64,000 nucleotides of DNA from positions 124,001 through 188,000 of the forward strand of contig SBHC01000054.1 of assembly GCA_006226375.1 (NCBI GenBank), given 5' to 3'. Below the pieces are notes generated by a model. It had not been told where the DNA came from and made no database searches. It saw only the letters and a program-made list of their open reading frames with translations. Shown here one piece after another: positions 29,660 to 37,143 of this stretch (position 1 is its first letter; the number at the start of each line of letters is the position of its first letter). Both the position numbers and the translations under genes were made by a program. This stretch comes from Deltaproteobacteria bacterium. Its GTDB lineage: Bacteria > Myxococcota_C > UBA6777.

Positions 29660-30118
29660 CTAGCTTGTCTCTTCCAAACTCTTTCCACCACGCCGCCAAT
29701 GCTCCAGGCTGTATTTCCCTACGGAATGATGGAGCAGATGGAAGCATACACCCAACAAGCAGATGTTTTTAACCAAGTTGGTGCGCTGTAGGATGTCCCA
29801 CATCCATCGGTTCTTTGGGTCGATGGTCGCAGGGCAATGGAAGACACCAGGAAGATGTACCACCACCGTCACGACGACCAAGAAGCTACCCAACGCGATC
29901 GCCGCCCATCGAATGTGCCACCCCAAGAAGATCAACATACCCCACCCCAGCAGCCAAAACCCGCATAGCAACGACACTGCGCGAGGATACACCACCCACG
30001 ACGGCATCAGTCGCTGAATGAGCGTATCCGACACAATATGTTCGCCACCCAACCCCACAAAGATAAGGCAGAACAGCGAGCGAAACATCAAATCAGCCAC
30101 ATCGGCATTGATCTTCAT
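29660..30118 (-). CDS. DoxX-like small membrane protein
   Basis: A 152-residue protein with about four hydrophobic segments: LMFRSLFCLIFVGLGGEHIV, AVSLLCGFWLLGWGMLIFLG, AIALGSFLVVVTVVVHL and LVKNICLLGVCFHLL. The N-terminal R-F-G-GEH pattern and overall size match DoxX/DoxD-type membrane proteins, whose roles are varied and mostly undefined. It is convergent with the RHS gene, ending 37 bp away, and has AAGGGA upstream of its ATG. No signal ties it functionally to the neighbours. Confidence 0.65.
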   Translation of the reverse strand: MKINADVADLMFRSLFCLIFVGLGGEHIVSDTLIQRLMPSWVVYPRAVSLLCGFWLLGWGMLIFLGWHIRWAAIALGSFLVVVTVVVHLPGVFHCPATIDPKNRWMWDILQRTNLVKNICLLGVCFHLLHHSVGKYSLEHWRRGGKSLEETS

Positions 30119-30325
30119 ACCAAACTCCCTTCCAAGGAACGGTCCAACTCCTTCAACCCAAACGAAGCGAGCGTCCTATCGTCAACAAGACGTGACGCAA
30201 CCTCCCAACACTCTTGACTCTTCGTTTCATTCCGTCAAGATAGCGTCACAGCCTCTGAGCGAACCTAGGAACGCTTCGATCGTAGGAGCAACACAAACGA
30301 AGAATACATCAAAAAGGAAGACCGT

Positions 30326-31171
30326 ATGCATTCCCAACCCTTAGATTATGTTGTTGTCCTCGACTTTGAAGCGACCTGCGACGACAAGAACCCTCCCGTT
30401 CCACAAGAGATCATCGAGTTCCCCTCTATCCTCGTGAACATGAAAACGTTGGAACCTGAGGACGAGTTCTCCACCTTTGTGCGCCCGGTGCACCACCCTA
30501 TCCTGACCGACTTCTGTAAGGAACTCACCAGCATCACCCAAGAGCAAGTCGACACAGCCCCCACCTTTTCAGAGGTGTTTGAGCAGTACATGGCATGGCT
30601 CCGTTCTCATGGTCTGCCGGTCACCCCCGAAGAAGAAGGACCCTCCTACGCCATTCTCCTGTGCGGCGACTGGGACTTTCGGATCATGCTTCCCACGCAA
30701 CTTGAAACCTGCGAGCCAGCCTTTGATTACGTCCCCCACCCTTTCCGCCAATGGATCAACGTGAAGCGTATCTTTGAACGTTGGTACGGCAAGCGCAAAG
30801 TTCCTGGAATGCCGGGCATGCTCCGCGCCCTTGGCCTCAAACTGACAGGACGTCACCATCGCGGCATCGACGACTGCCGTAACATCACCAAGATCGTGCA
30901 GGCGCTCGCGACGAGGGGTCTATCCTTTGATATCACCTCGGAGCTATCAGTCCGGCGTTACCCGCCTGTCGACCTATCCATCACCTTCAACGGCGACACC
31001 CAGACCCTTACGTTGGGGAAACGCTCGATGTCATCGCTATTGGGAAGCACAAGCAGCCTGTTTCGACGTGAGGTGGTGCAGGTCCAATTCCCCGATGGCG
31101 CCGAAGTGACCGAGGCAGACCTCCCCGACCTCCGGAACGGAACATCCCTCAACGCCTTGGGCAAAGAATAA
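30326..31171 (+). CDS. DEDDh 3'-5' exonuclease, Eri1/KapD-like
   Basis: A 281-residue cytoplasmic protein. The DEDDh exonuclease motifs are in order: DFEATC (Exo I, D and E), GDWDF (Exo II, D), and HRGIDDCRN (Exo III, H and D). The EATC and HHRGIDDCRN forms are typical of the Eri1/KapD/ThexI group, which trims RNA 3' ends in eukaryotes and is of uncertain role in bacteria. The domain occupies about residues 1-205. The last 75 residues (RRYPPVDLSITFNGDTQTL onward) are an extra beta-rich tail without a family I recognise. AAAAAGGAAG precedes the ATG. It is convergent with the DUF3089-like gene, 16 bp apart. Confidence 0.85.
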   Translation: MHSQPLDYVVVLDFEATCDDKNPPVPQEIIEFPSILVNMKTLEPEDEFSTFVRPVHHPILTDFCKELTSITQEQVDTAPTFSEVFEQYMAWLRSHGLPVTPEEEGPSYAILLCGDWDFRIMLPTQLETCEPAFDYVPHPFRQWINVKRIFERWYGKRKVPGMPGMLRALGLKLTGRHHRGIDDCRNITKIVQALATRGLSFDITSELSVRRYPPVDLSITFNGDTQTLTLGKRSMSSLLGSTSSLFRREVVQVQFPDGAEVTEADLPDLRNGTSLNALGKE

Positions 31172-31187
31172 CGTACGACCAAGGTCT

Positions 31188-32348
31188 TTAGCGTGCTGCA
31201 GGCTTGCTCTGTTTCTTCAGGAACGCCTGGACACGATCCACCGCATTCTTCCGAATGTTCATATAGAAGAGATGGTAGTCGTAGATGTGGTAGTCGCCAG
31301 GGCCGAAGAGGAAGCGATTGAACCCTTTGGCTTTGGGCTTGGTGATCACAAACGCTCCATCTTTGCAGGCACCTTGCACTGCGCCCACAAACGGCTTGGG
31401 AATGGGGTTCTTCTTCTTGGTGTAGGGAATCGCCCCGAGGTGCTCGGCCGCCTGGGTCATGCCGCCCTCCCCTTTCCAAGAGATGGGGTTGGTGCAAATG
31501 TGAGGACGCTTGGACACGTCTTCGTATCCCTTCGGCGGATAAAACTTGGGCAACCGGCTGTACCTTCGGACGGAGCCTGCTCCCTTCCCTAAGGTAAGCC
31601 AGCTTGCAACACATCCAGTGCTGGTCGGTGTTTCGCACGGAACGAGCGGCTTGAGAGTCCTCTTAAATTTGTCAGAGTGAACGGGGTTTCCTGCCAGATA
31701 CGCCGCCACCAATTGTTTTCGAATAGGCTTGGAAGCGATGTGCTCTTCCAGCAAACGAATGCCATGAATGGAACCTTGGCTGTGTCCAGCAATCAGAAAC
31801 GGACGTCCTTTGTTCCAATGCTTCATGTAATGTTGAAAGGCCCGCACTACATCAGAGTAAGCCAGCTCCAAAGCCTTCTTTCCGTTCGGCTTAAACTTAA
31901 AGGCAAAGGCCAACGTAGCTTGCCGGTACCGAGGGGCAAACACGCGGCAGCATTCGTTGAAGGAGCTCGCCTGGTGTTTGGTCACAGCAACGTTAACACG
32001 ACGCATCGCCTTGGGAGCATCCAGCGGCGCGTTCCAGTGTTTGCTACCAAAATAGGTGGTCGGATGAATAAAGAAGACATCGGCCGGTCGGGGCTTCTTG
32101 GAGGAAACCACTCCTGTGGGCACAAAGTCTGAAAAGTCCTTGCGGTTGGGCAGGGCAGACCAACTCTCCGACTTGCTGTAATCAGGCTTGGCCGGCGGCT
32201 TGTACGTATCAAACGCTTTCGAAGGCGTGATCCACCAAACCATCACCGCCCCAAGTAAGGGTCTGCGAAACACATATCCTGCGACAAGCAAGACCACCAA
32301 CACACCGACAATCCAGGGCCACCGTTTCTTCTTTGATTTCTCTGCCAT
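31188..32348 (-). CDS. Membrane-anchored alpha/beta hydrolase, DUF3089-like
   Basis: A 386-residue protein starting MAEKSKKKRWPW, with one N-terminal transmembrane segment (IVGVLVVLLVAGYVF), then an alpha/beta hydrolase of the DUF3089 type: DVFFIHPTTYFG near the start, the nucleophile elbow AGHSQG, and a C-terminal DYHIYDYHLFY stretch with likely catalytic His. Substrate unknown; esterase or lipase activity is plausible. It would face the periplasm. I chose the ATG at 32348 because AGGAGAAG stands directly upstream and the anchor begins there; the frame runs open upstream to 32804 but that sequence is intergenic in character. Confidence 0.78.
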   Translation of the reverse strand: MAEKSKKKRWPWIVGVLVVLLVAGYVFRRPLLGAVMVWWITPSKAFDTYKPPAKPDYSKSESWSALPNRKDFSDFVPTGVVSSKKPRPADVFFIHPTTYFGSKHWNAPLDAPKAMRRVNVAVTKHQASSFNECCRVFAPRYRQATLAFAFKFKPNGKKALELAYSDVVRAFQHYMKHWNKGRPFLIAGHSQGSIHGIRLLEEHIASKPIRKQLVAAYLAGNPVHSDKFKRTLKPLVPCETPTSTGCVASWLTLGKGAGSVRRYSRLPKFYPPKGYEDVSKRPHICTNPISWKGEGGMTQAAEHLGAIPYTKKKNPIPKPFVGAVQGACKDGAFVITKPKAKGFNRFLFGPGDYHIYDYHLFYMNIRKNAVDRVQAFLKKQSKPAAR

Positions 32349-32453
32349 GCTTCTTCTCCTCACAAAGCCAGGTTCCACGTTCCAGTTCGCTGCATTGTTG
32401 TGACCGCTCCCTGAGCCAAAGTCAATCCAAGGGCACCTATCTTTCTTAACCAA

Positions 32454-32487
32454 GGCTTTCTTCAGACCTTTCAAGCACAAGAAAGCC
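32454..32487. repeat. 9-bp inverted repeat, possible operator or enhancer
   Basis: GGCTTTCTT (32454-32462) and AAGAAAGCC (32479-32487) are perfect complements around a 16-nt spacer. It lies about 180-215 bp before the sigma54-like -24 box, comparable to the enhancer-like repeats at 11489 and 19313, but its sequence is different. Confidence 0.45.
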
Positions 32488-32667
32488 ACACGTGGCCACA
32501 TCTCGTTGGCGAACGTTTGAATTTCCACGTTTTTGGAGAGATTCTTTTTTATTCTTGGAATGAGGAACGTTTTCCGACCCACTTTTGGGTCACTCGGCAC
32601 ACAAGAACAGAAAACAAGTACAATTAAATCAAATACATAAACCACAACAAACCTATCCCAAATCAAG

Positions 32668-32684
32668 TTGGAATGGAAGTTGCT
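32668..32684 (+). promoter_or_regulatory. Probable sigma54-type promoter, degenerate -24
   Basis: TTGGAATGGAAGTTGCT keeps GG (32670-32671), the 10-bp spacer, and a consensus TTGCT -12 box, but has GGAAT in place of GGCAC. It shares GAAGTTGCT with the promoters at 11713 and 19541. Transcription would start near 32695, leaving a leader of about 170 nt before the GTG at 32869. Confidence 0.6.
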
Positions 32685-32868
32685 GTAGGGGTGGGCAACA
32701 TCAACACAGGCTGCTCCAAAGGCAAGCAAAGACGCGCCAAAGTGTCGTGGACTGGAAAACGGAAAGCCCCCTAACGGAAGACATCCCACACCAGCCAAAA
32801 CCAAGCAACACCGGACCGTTTGTTCTCATTGCTTCATGCAGCCGACCTCTCACAGACAAGGAGACACC

Positions 32869-33921
32869 GTGAAACGACTCATTCCTCTGATTATCGCTGC
32901 GATGCTCGCGATTCCAGCCATCGCGTCAGCCAAACCCACGATCCTCAAACGCTTGACAGGAAACTGGGGCAACCCAGACCTCGGCGACCGAACCATTAAG
33001 ATCCGGGCCAAGCGCCTCAAGAAAGGCAAGTACCGGCTTATCTTTGTTCGCTACGTCTTTGGGAAGCGAGCCAAACGTTCGGTCCGCAGCGCCAAGTATG
33101 GAAAGCTGATCAAGCACAAAGGCAAGACTGTCGGTTTCTCCGTATCCCTCGCAGTGATGAAGCGAAACAAGCGGACCAAGCGTTTCCGCATCTGGTGGAA
33201 GAGCTGGAAATCCAACAAAACCATGCGCGCGTCCTTCTACAAAGCCCGCAAAGGCAAGTACAAGGGCAAGTACATGATTCGATGGTACCGCCGCATCAAG
33301 AAAGGTAAGAAAGTCGCGTATCGTTACGGCTGGAGATGGAAGAAGCGTCGCAACACCCGCATCAAAATTGGCAAAGGACTGATGGCCAAAGTCACGGCAC
33401 TCATCAAGAGCAAGTCCAAGCAACTCAACCAAGAACAAGCCGCTGTAGACAAGCAATCCGAAGCTGAAAAGAACGTACCGCAAGTCACAACCTTGACCTG
33501 GAACGGCGCCTGCTACCAATCCCAGGTGCGAGCCAACGGCAGCGTCACCATCACCAAGGAAAAAGCTGGCAACGTCTACAATGTAACTCTGTCAGGAACC
33601 TTGAGCATCTCCAGCGCCACATACGGTTACGTCCGTCATGAGCTGCCCCCTGGACTGGTCCCTGTCTCCCAAGACAAAGCCGCTTATAGCTGCACAGTGC
33701 AAACCCACGCGACCAAAGGCGACACCTCCAAAGTTGGAGTCTACGGCGGCAAAGGCGTCCACGTTCGCTACGGAACCTACAAGACCTACGCTGGCAAAGC
33801 AGTCCTCTGGTTCCCCGAGAAGTTCTACAACGGCAAGTTCACCCTCAAGTGCACCTGGCAGACCGCTTCTCCCGATGCTGTCGAAGAATGGAACAAGTGC
33901 TCCGGCATCAAAGTTCAGTAA
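32869..33921 (+). CDS. Exported, strongly cationic protein of unknown function
   Basis: A 350-residue protein with a cleavable signal peptide (VKRLIPLIIAAMLAIPAIASA). The GTG at 32869 has AAGGAG spaced well upstream; an in-frame ATG at 32836 would put 11 polar residues before the signal. Mature residues to about 180 are extremely rich in Lys, Arg, Tyr and Trp (for example KAKRLKKGKYRL-like and WWKSWKSN segments), suggesting binding to a polyanion such as DNA, LPS or exopolysaccharide. A Gln/Glu-rich hinge follows, then a C-terminal beta-rich domain of about 150 residues with four Cys. No family recognised. Regulation by the sigma54-like promoter upstream is plausible. Confidence 0.7.
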   Translation: MKRLIPLIIAAMLAIPAIASAKPTILKRLTGNWGNPDLGDRTIKIRAKRLKKGKYRLIFVRYVFGKRAKRSVRSAKYGKLIKHKGKTVGFSVSLAVMKRNKRTKRFRIWWKSWKSNKTMRASFYKARKGKYKGKYMIRWYRRIKKGKKVAYRYGWRWKKRRNTRIKIGKGLMAKVTALIKSKSKQLNQEQAAVDKQSEAEKNVPQVTTLTWNGACYQSQVRANGSVTITKEKAGNVYNVTLSGTLSISSATYGYVRHELPPGLVPVSQDKAAYSCTVQTHATKGDTSKVGVYGGKGVHVRYGTYKTYAGKAVLWFPEKFYNGKFTLKCTWQTASPDAVEEWNKCSGIKVQ

Positions 33922-34104
33922 CCTCCAAAGTCCTCCAACGTCCTCTCCAGTTCTACCTCCATCCCCAGCCAGACATCCCATTGAAAACTCCCCAAAATTT
34001 GTGGCACACTGCACAAAAGTCGACAGGACTCGCAACCCAAACCGTCAACACAGCGACAATACAAAAGCAACGTGGATGACAAAACACAGCGAGAAGGTTG
34101 AAAC

Positions 34105-35481
34105 ATGTGGTGGCGCTCGATATTTCTGGTCTTGGGAACAGGGTGGCTTGTACTGGGATGGTTGGTCAGTTGTGGACCGACAACTCCACCTGTTCAGGGA
34201 GAGCTGGTGATCCTTTCGCCGGAAGCTTCTTCTGAGGACGCAACCGCTGCAACAGAAGCCTCTCCCTCCGATGCAGAGCCGACCGTTTCCAACGAGCCGT
34301 CCACTGCAGAGCCCGCCTTAAGTGAAGCCACACCCGATGCATCCAGCAGACCTGAGCCCGGCCCAGAGCCCAACGAACCCGAGACCAGCGGCCCTGAACC
34401 TGGACCCGAACAAACAACTGGACCGGAACCTGGACCGGAACCTGGACCTGAACCAAGACCTGAACCACCCGCTCCCGATCGCGCTCCAGGTAACGCGTGG
34501 ATAGGCGAAGCCTGCACCCAAGACTCCGACTGCAACGTGCCCAACGCTCGATGCTTGCGAAGCCAAGACAGCTACCCAGGCGGACATTGCACCCAACCTT
34601 GCACGTCCACCTGCCCTGACAAAACAGGAAAGCCCGTCACGTTCTGCATCGCGGACAAGAGCCAGAAAGGGCACTGCGTTTCGCAATGTGAGTCAGACCC
34701 TTGCCGAAGCGGCTACACTTGTTTGTTGCGCTCCCGCTTCAACGATGCGTCCAAGTTAAAGAAGGTCTGTGTGCCAGCTTCCACCACACCAGGAACCTCT
34801 GTCACAGCCTTGTACATTGGCGACTCACAGTCGTCAGGGACCAACTTTGCCAAGTTAATTGTGGATTACCTTCGCAACCCCAGCAACCACTGCACCAACG
34901 CCAAAACCAAGGGCAACACGGTCTTCTCGTACGCCAAGGTCTCTTCCGCGTCGCGGCATTGGTCGGAGCTATCGGGTAGCTCCAAGAATTGGCTGTGTGG
35001 AGCGACCAAGGTCTACACCAACGGGACGGCGTCTTCCAACACAACAGGCAGCAAGTTGTGCGCGGGTATCACCAACCAATCCAAGTCGATCTTTCAGAAG
35101 TTGGTCGCCCAACACCAGCCCACCACGTTCTTGGTGCAGCTGGGAGGCAACAGCATGGGCTTCTCGGAGAGCTATGTGAAAAGCCGCATCACCCGCATGT
35201 TGGACCAGATGCCCAACGGCAGCACATGCTTCTGGGTCACCCCTTCCTTCAGCAGCAGCAAATACATGGCGCAACGTCGAGACATCGAGAAATGGACCAA
35301 GGAAACCCTCAAGGGCTACCAGCGTCTGACCTGTCATGTGTTGACATCGATTGACGAAGTCTCACGCCAGACCACCTGCTCCAGCTTTAACTCCAGCGAC
35401 GGTCTCCACATGACAAGCTGTGGCTCCCAGCTCTGGGGCCGTATCATCATCCAGAAACTCTGCGCTGTCGCACAACACTAA
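34105..35481 (+). CDS. Lipoprotein with SGNH/GDSL-type hydrolase domain
   Basis: A 458-residue lipoprotein (lipobox LVSC). Residues about 25-125 are a low-complexity Ser/Glu/Pro linker ending in EPGPEP repeats like those of the MopE-type lipoprotein at 15896. A Cys-rich segment (CTQDSDCNVPNARCL, about 130-220) follows. The C-terminal half resembles an SGNH hydrolase: block I YIGDSQSSG with the Ser nucleophile near 237, block III QLGGNSMG, and block V SDGLHM with the Asp-x-x-His pair. Such enzymes deacylate polysaccharides, peptidoglycan or lipids; the substrate here is unknown. AGAAGG lies upstream of the ATG. Confidence 0.78.
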   Translation: MWWRSIFLVLGTGWLVLGWLVSCGPTTPPVQGELVILSPEASSEDATAATEASPSDAEPTVSNEPSTAEPALSEATPDASSRPEPGPEPNEPETSGPEPGPEQTTGPEPGPEPGPEPRPEPPAPDRAPGNAWIGEACTQDSDCNVPNARCLRSQDSYPGGHCTQPCTSTCPDKTGKPVTFCIADKSQKGHCVSQCESDPCRSGYTCLLRSRFNDASKLKKVCVPASTTPGTSVTALYIGDSQSSGTNFAKLIVDYLRNPSNHCTNAKTKGNTVFSYAKVSSASRHWSELSGSSKNWLCGATKVYTNGTASSNTTGSKLCAGITNQSKSIFQKLVAQHQPTTFLVQLGGNSMGFSESYVKSRITRMLDQMPNGSTCFWVTPSFSSSKYMAQRRDIEKWTKETLKGYQRLTCHVLTSIDEVSRQTTCSSFNSSDGLHMTSCGSQLWGRIIIQKLCAVAQH

Positions 35482-35523
35482 AGAACAACACTAAGCTCCA
35501 AACTCCTCGGAACGTCTCGTCCC

Positions 35524-36054
35524 TTATTCCCCTTTGGGCTTGGAGCCGATGATACCGCCGGACTTGCTTTCGGGAGCCTTCCCTGTTTTTTCTTTGGCTT
35601 CCATCAGCTTGAACTTGCGGGCAAACATTGTAATTTTGCCAAGTTCTAGCTCTTTTCCGCTGTACACAAAGGTTTTGGGCGTGTTCTTTTTGTTGTCCTT
35701 CACCGCAACAAGTTGGTACTTGCCGTTGTCGATCCGGACTCGCAAAGAGCGGTTGGACTTGGAAGACTGCACCCTCTTGAAGCAGATCTCAAAGATGCCT
35801 TTTTTGTTGGCGGTGCGTGAAGATGTAGGAGGTTTGGTGCTTACTTCCGCGTAAGAGACCGGTCGGTTTTCCTCATCAAGAAGTTGCCCACGAATGCATC
35901 CTCCCAAAACCGTAGAAACGGCTTGGATTGCGCGGCGCGCTGTCGGCTTGTTGGAGGTTTGCTTCGTTGCGGAGTCCGAGTGCTTGCACTGTGTCATTCC
36001 ACAAGCCACGAACATCAAGGCCCACAACATCCATCGACTCGGCTGTTTGTGCAT
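35524..36054 (-). CDS. Small lipoprotein with carboxypeptidase-regulatory-like fold
   Basis: A 176-residue protein with a signal peptide and lipobox (FVAC near residue 18). After a Ser/Thr/Lys-rich linker, residues about 50-130 read like a carboxypeptidase-regulatory-like beta sandwich: GCIRGQLLDEENRPVSYAEV, then KGIFEICFKRV and YQLVAVKDN. These domains are usually non-enzymatic adhesive or structural modules. The tail is Lys/Ser/Gly-rich. AAAGGGA precedes the ATG. It is divergent from the gene at 36280, with a dyad (36096-36114) between them. Confidence 0.65.
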   Translation of the reverse strand: MHKQPSRWMLWALMFVACGMTQCKHSDSATKQTSNKPTARRAIQAVSTVLGGCIRGQLLDEENRPVSYAEVSTKPPTSSRTANKKGIFEICFKRVQSSKSNRSLRVRIDNGKYQLVAVKDNKKNTPKTFVYSGKELELGKITMFARKFKLMEAKEKTGKAPESKSGGIIGSKPKGE

Positions 36055-36095
36055 TGTTTTCCCTTTGCACTGTCATCTGCATTGTCAACCAACGA

Positions 36096-36114
36096 GTGAC
36101 CCCACAAGGGTCAC
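36096..36114. promoter_or_regulatory. Operator-like dyad between divergent genes
   Basis: GTGACCC (36096-36102) and GGGTCAC (36108-36114) form a perfect 7-bp dyad with a 5-bp centre. A related half, GGGTCAC with an upstream GACCC, occurs at 32576-32593, another divergent intergenic region. A repressor site is plausible but untested. Confidence 0.5.
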
Positions 36115-36279
36115 GTGCATGAATCGGGTCAAGTGCTGCCGACTATACCACAGACGGGCTCACATTTGAATTCCCGATTGCCGGTTGCAGGAGAAGGTGT
36201 TTGGTGACTAAGATGCTCCCAGCGAAGGACAAGTGTCCTCCCCACGCCAACGACTTGCTATGCTTCCAGGAGAAATGTC

Positions 36280-37107
36280 ATGCAAGGGACAGAACATCCA
36301 GTTTGGTTGTTTGAACTCAACGTCTATGGACCTTTTGTGATCCCAACACGCTGCGCTCTCGAAGAGGTCGAAGCGTTTTATTCGGATGACTCTTGCTTTC
36401 AGAGCATTGAAGTCAAAAATGCATCGTACGGCGCACAAGTCTCACTGCGAGTCCAAGCCCTAAACAGTCTTCACGCCAACCAACTCGCGTTGTACGCTGT
36501 CGAACAGATGCTCAACGTCCTTGCGATTAAGTTTAACGTTCCTTTGTATGTCACTCGTCAGGACACGCGACCGATGATACAGAGCCGCAACGTGACCAAG
36601 CGGATCATGGAGAAACAAGAGTGGCAGCAGGCGTTTCGGGAGGCCCACTACTTTCTGCACCACCAGCCAGCCTACCTTCAGAGCCTGGGTCTCTACCGCA
36701 GGGCTCTATGCAACGACAACCCCGTCGAGAAGTTCCTGTTGTTTGTCCAGTCGATGCTTCGCCTCGCCAAACACACACCCAAAACAGGACTGCATGACAA
36801 CGGCGATCGCCTCGACATCCTGGAGCGAGCGTTTAACTCCCTTTGGACCGAACGCGCAGGATGGCCCTACTTCCAACACAACGACGGCACCCTCGAAGCC
36901 ATCGTCGACCTCTCTATCCGGTGCACCAATGGAGCCAGCCCGATACTTGCGGGAACGATTGGACAGGTTGTGGAGCTGCAGGAGGTCACTCACCGCATGA
37001 CCCACGCAACTCTCGTAGCCTGGAGACAACAGTACATTGCCATCCCCAGCGATGTGATACCCACAGGACTGCACATTGAAACAGGTTGGGGAAATATCTT
37101 GCAGTAG
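36280..37107 (+). CDS. Conserved-looking cytoplasmic protein, unknown function
   Basis: A 275-residue soluble protein with no signal peptide or membrane segment. The first 100 residues look alpha/beta (VWLFELNVYGPFVIP, EEVEAFYSDDS). The rest is mostly helical, with NPVEKFLLFVQSMLRLAKH and a late segment IRCTNGASPILAGTIGQVVELQEV. I do not recognise a family. CCAGGAGA lies 7 nt before the ATG, which supports this start. It is divergent from the small lipoprotein and convergent with the caspase-like gene, ending about 36 bp away. Confidence 0.6.
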   Translation: MQGTEHPVWLFELNVYGPFVIPTRCALEEVEAFYSDDSCFQSIEVKNASYGAQVSLRVQALNSLHANQLALYAVEQMLNVLAIKFNVPLYVTRQDTRPMIQSRNVTKRIMEKQEWQQAFREAHYFLHHQPAYLQSLGLYRRALCNDNPVEKFLLFVQSMLRLAKHTPKTGLHDNGDRLDILERAFNSLWTERAGWPYFQHNDGTLEAIVDLSIRCTNGASPILAGTIGQVVELQEVTHRMTHATLVAWRQQYIAIPSDVIPTGLHIETGWGNILQ

Positions 37108-37143
37108 GAAAGAAGAGGGAGAGGCGCAGGGAGAAGTTAGAAG

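Larger units (their letters stand above)
32349..32868. other. 520-bp divergent intergenic region
   Basis: Between the DUF3089-like gene (leftward) and the cationic protein (rightward). It contains a 9-bp inverted repeat (32454-32462 with 32479-32487), a small dyad GACCCA-N4-TGGGTC (32576-32591), a sigma54-like promoter at 32668 and an AAGGAG site just before 32869. No gene seen. Confidence 0.6.

Noticed and set aside
29660..30118. DoxX-like gene as the immunity protein of the RHS protein
   Set aside because: It is on the opposite strand, convergent, and belongs to a common membrane family. Immunity genes normally follow the toxin on the same strand.
36203..36216. Sigma54 promoter for the gene at 36280
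   Set aside because: GG-N10-GC spacing exists, but TGGTGA and ATGC both deviate from consensus. The similar minus-strand match at 32392-32405 was also set aside for the same reason.
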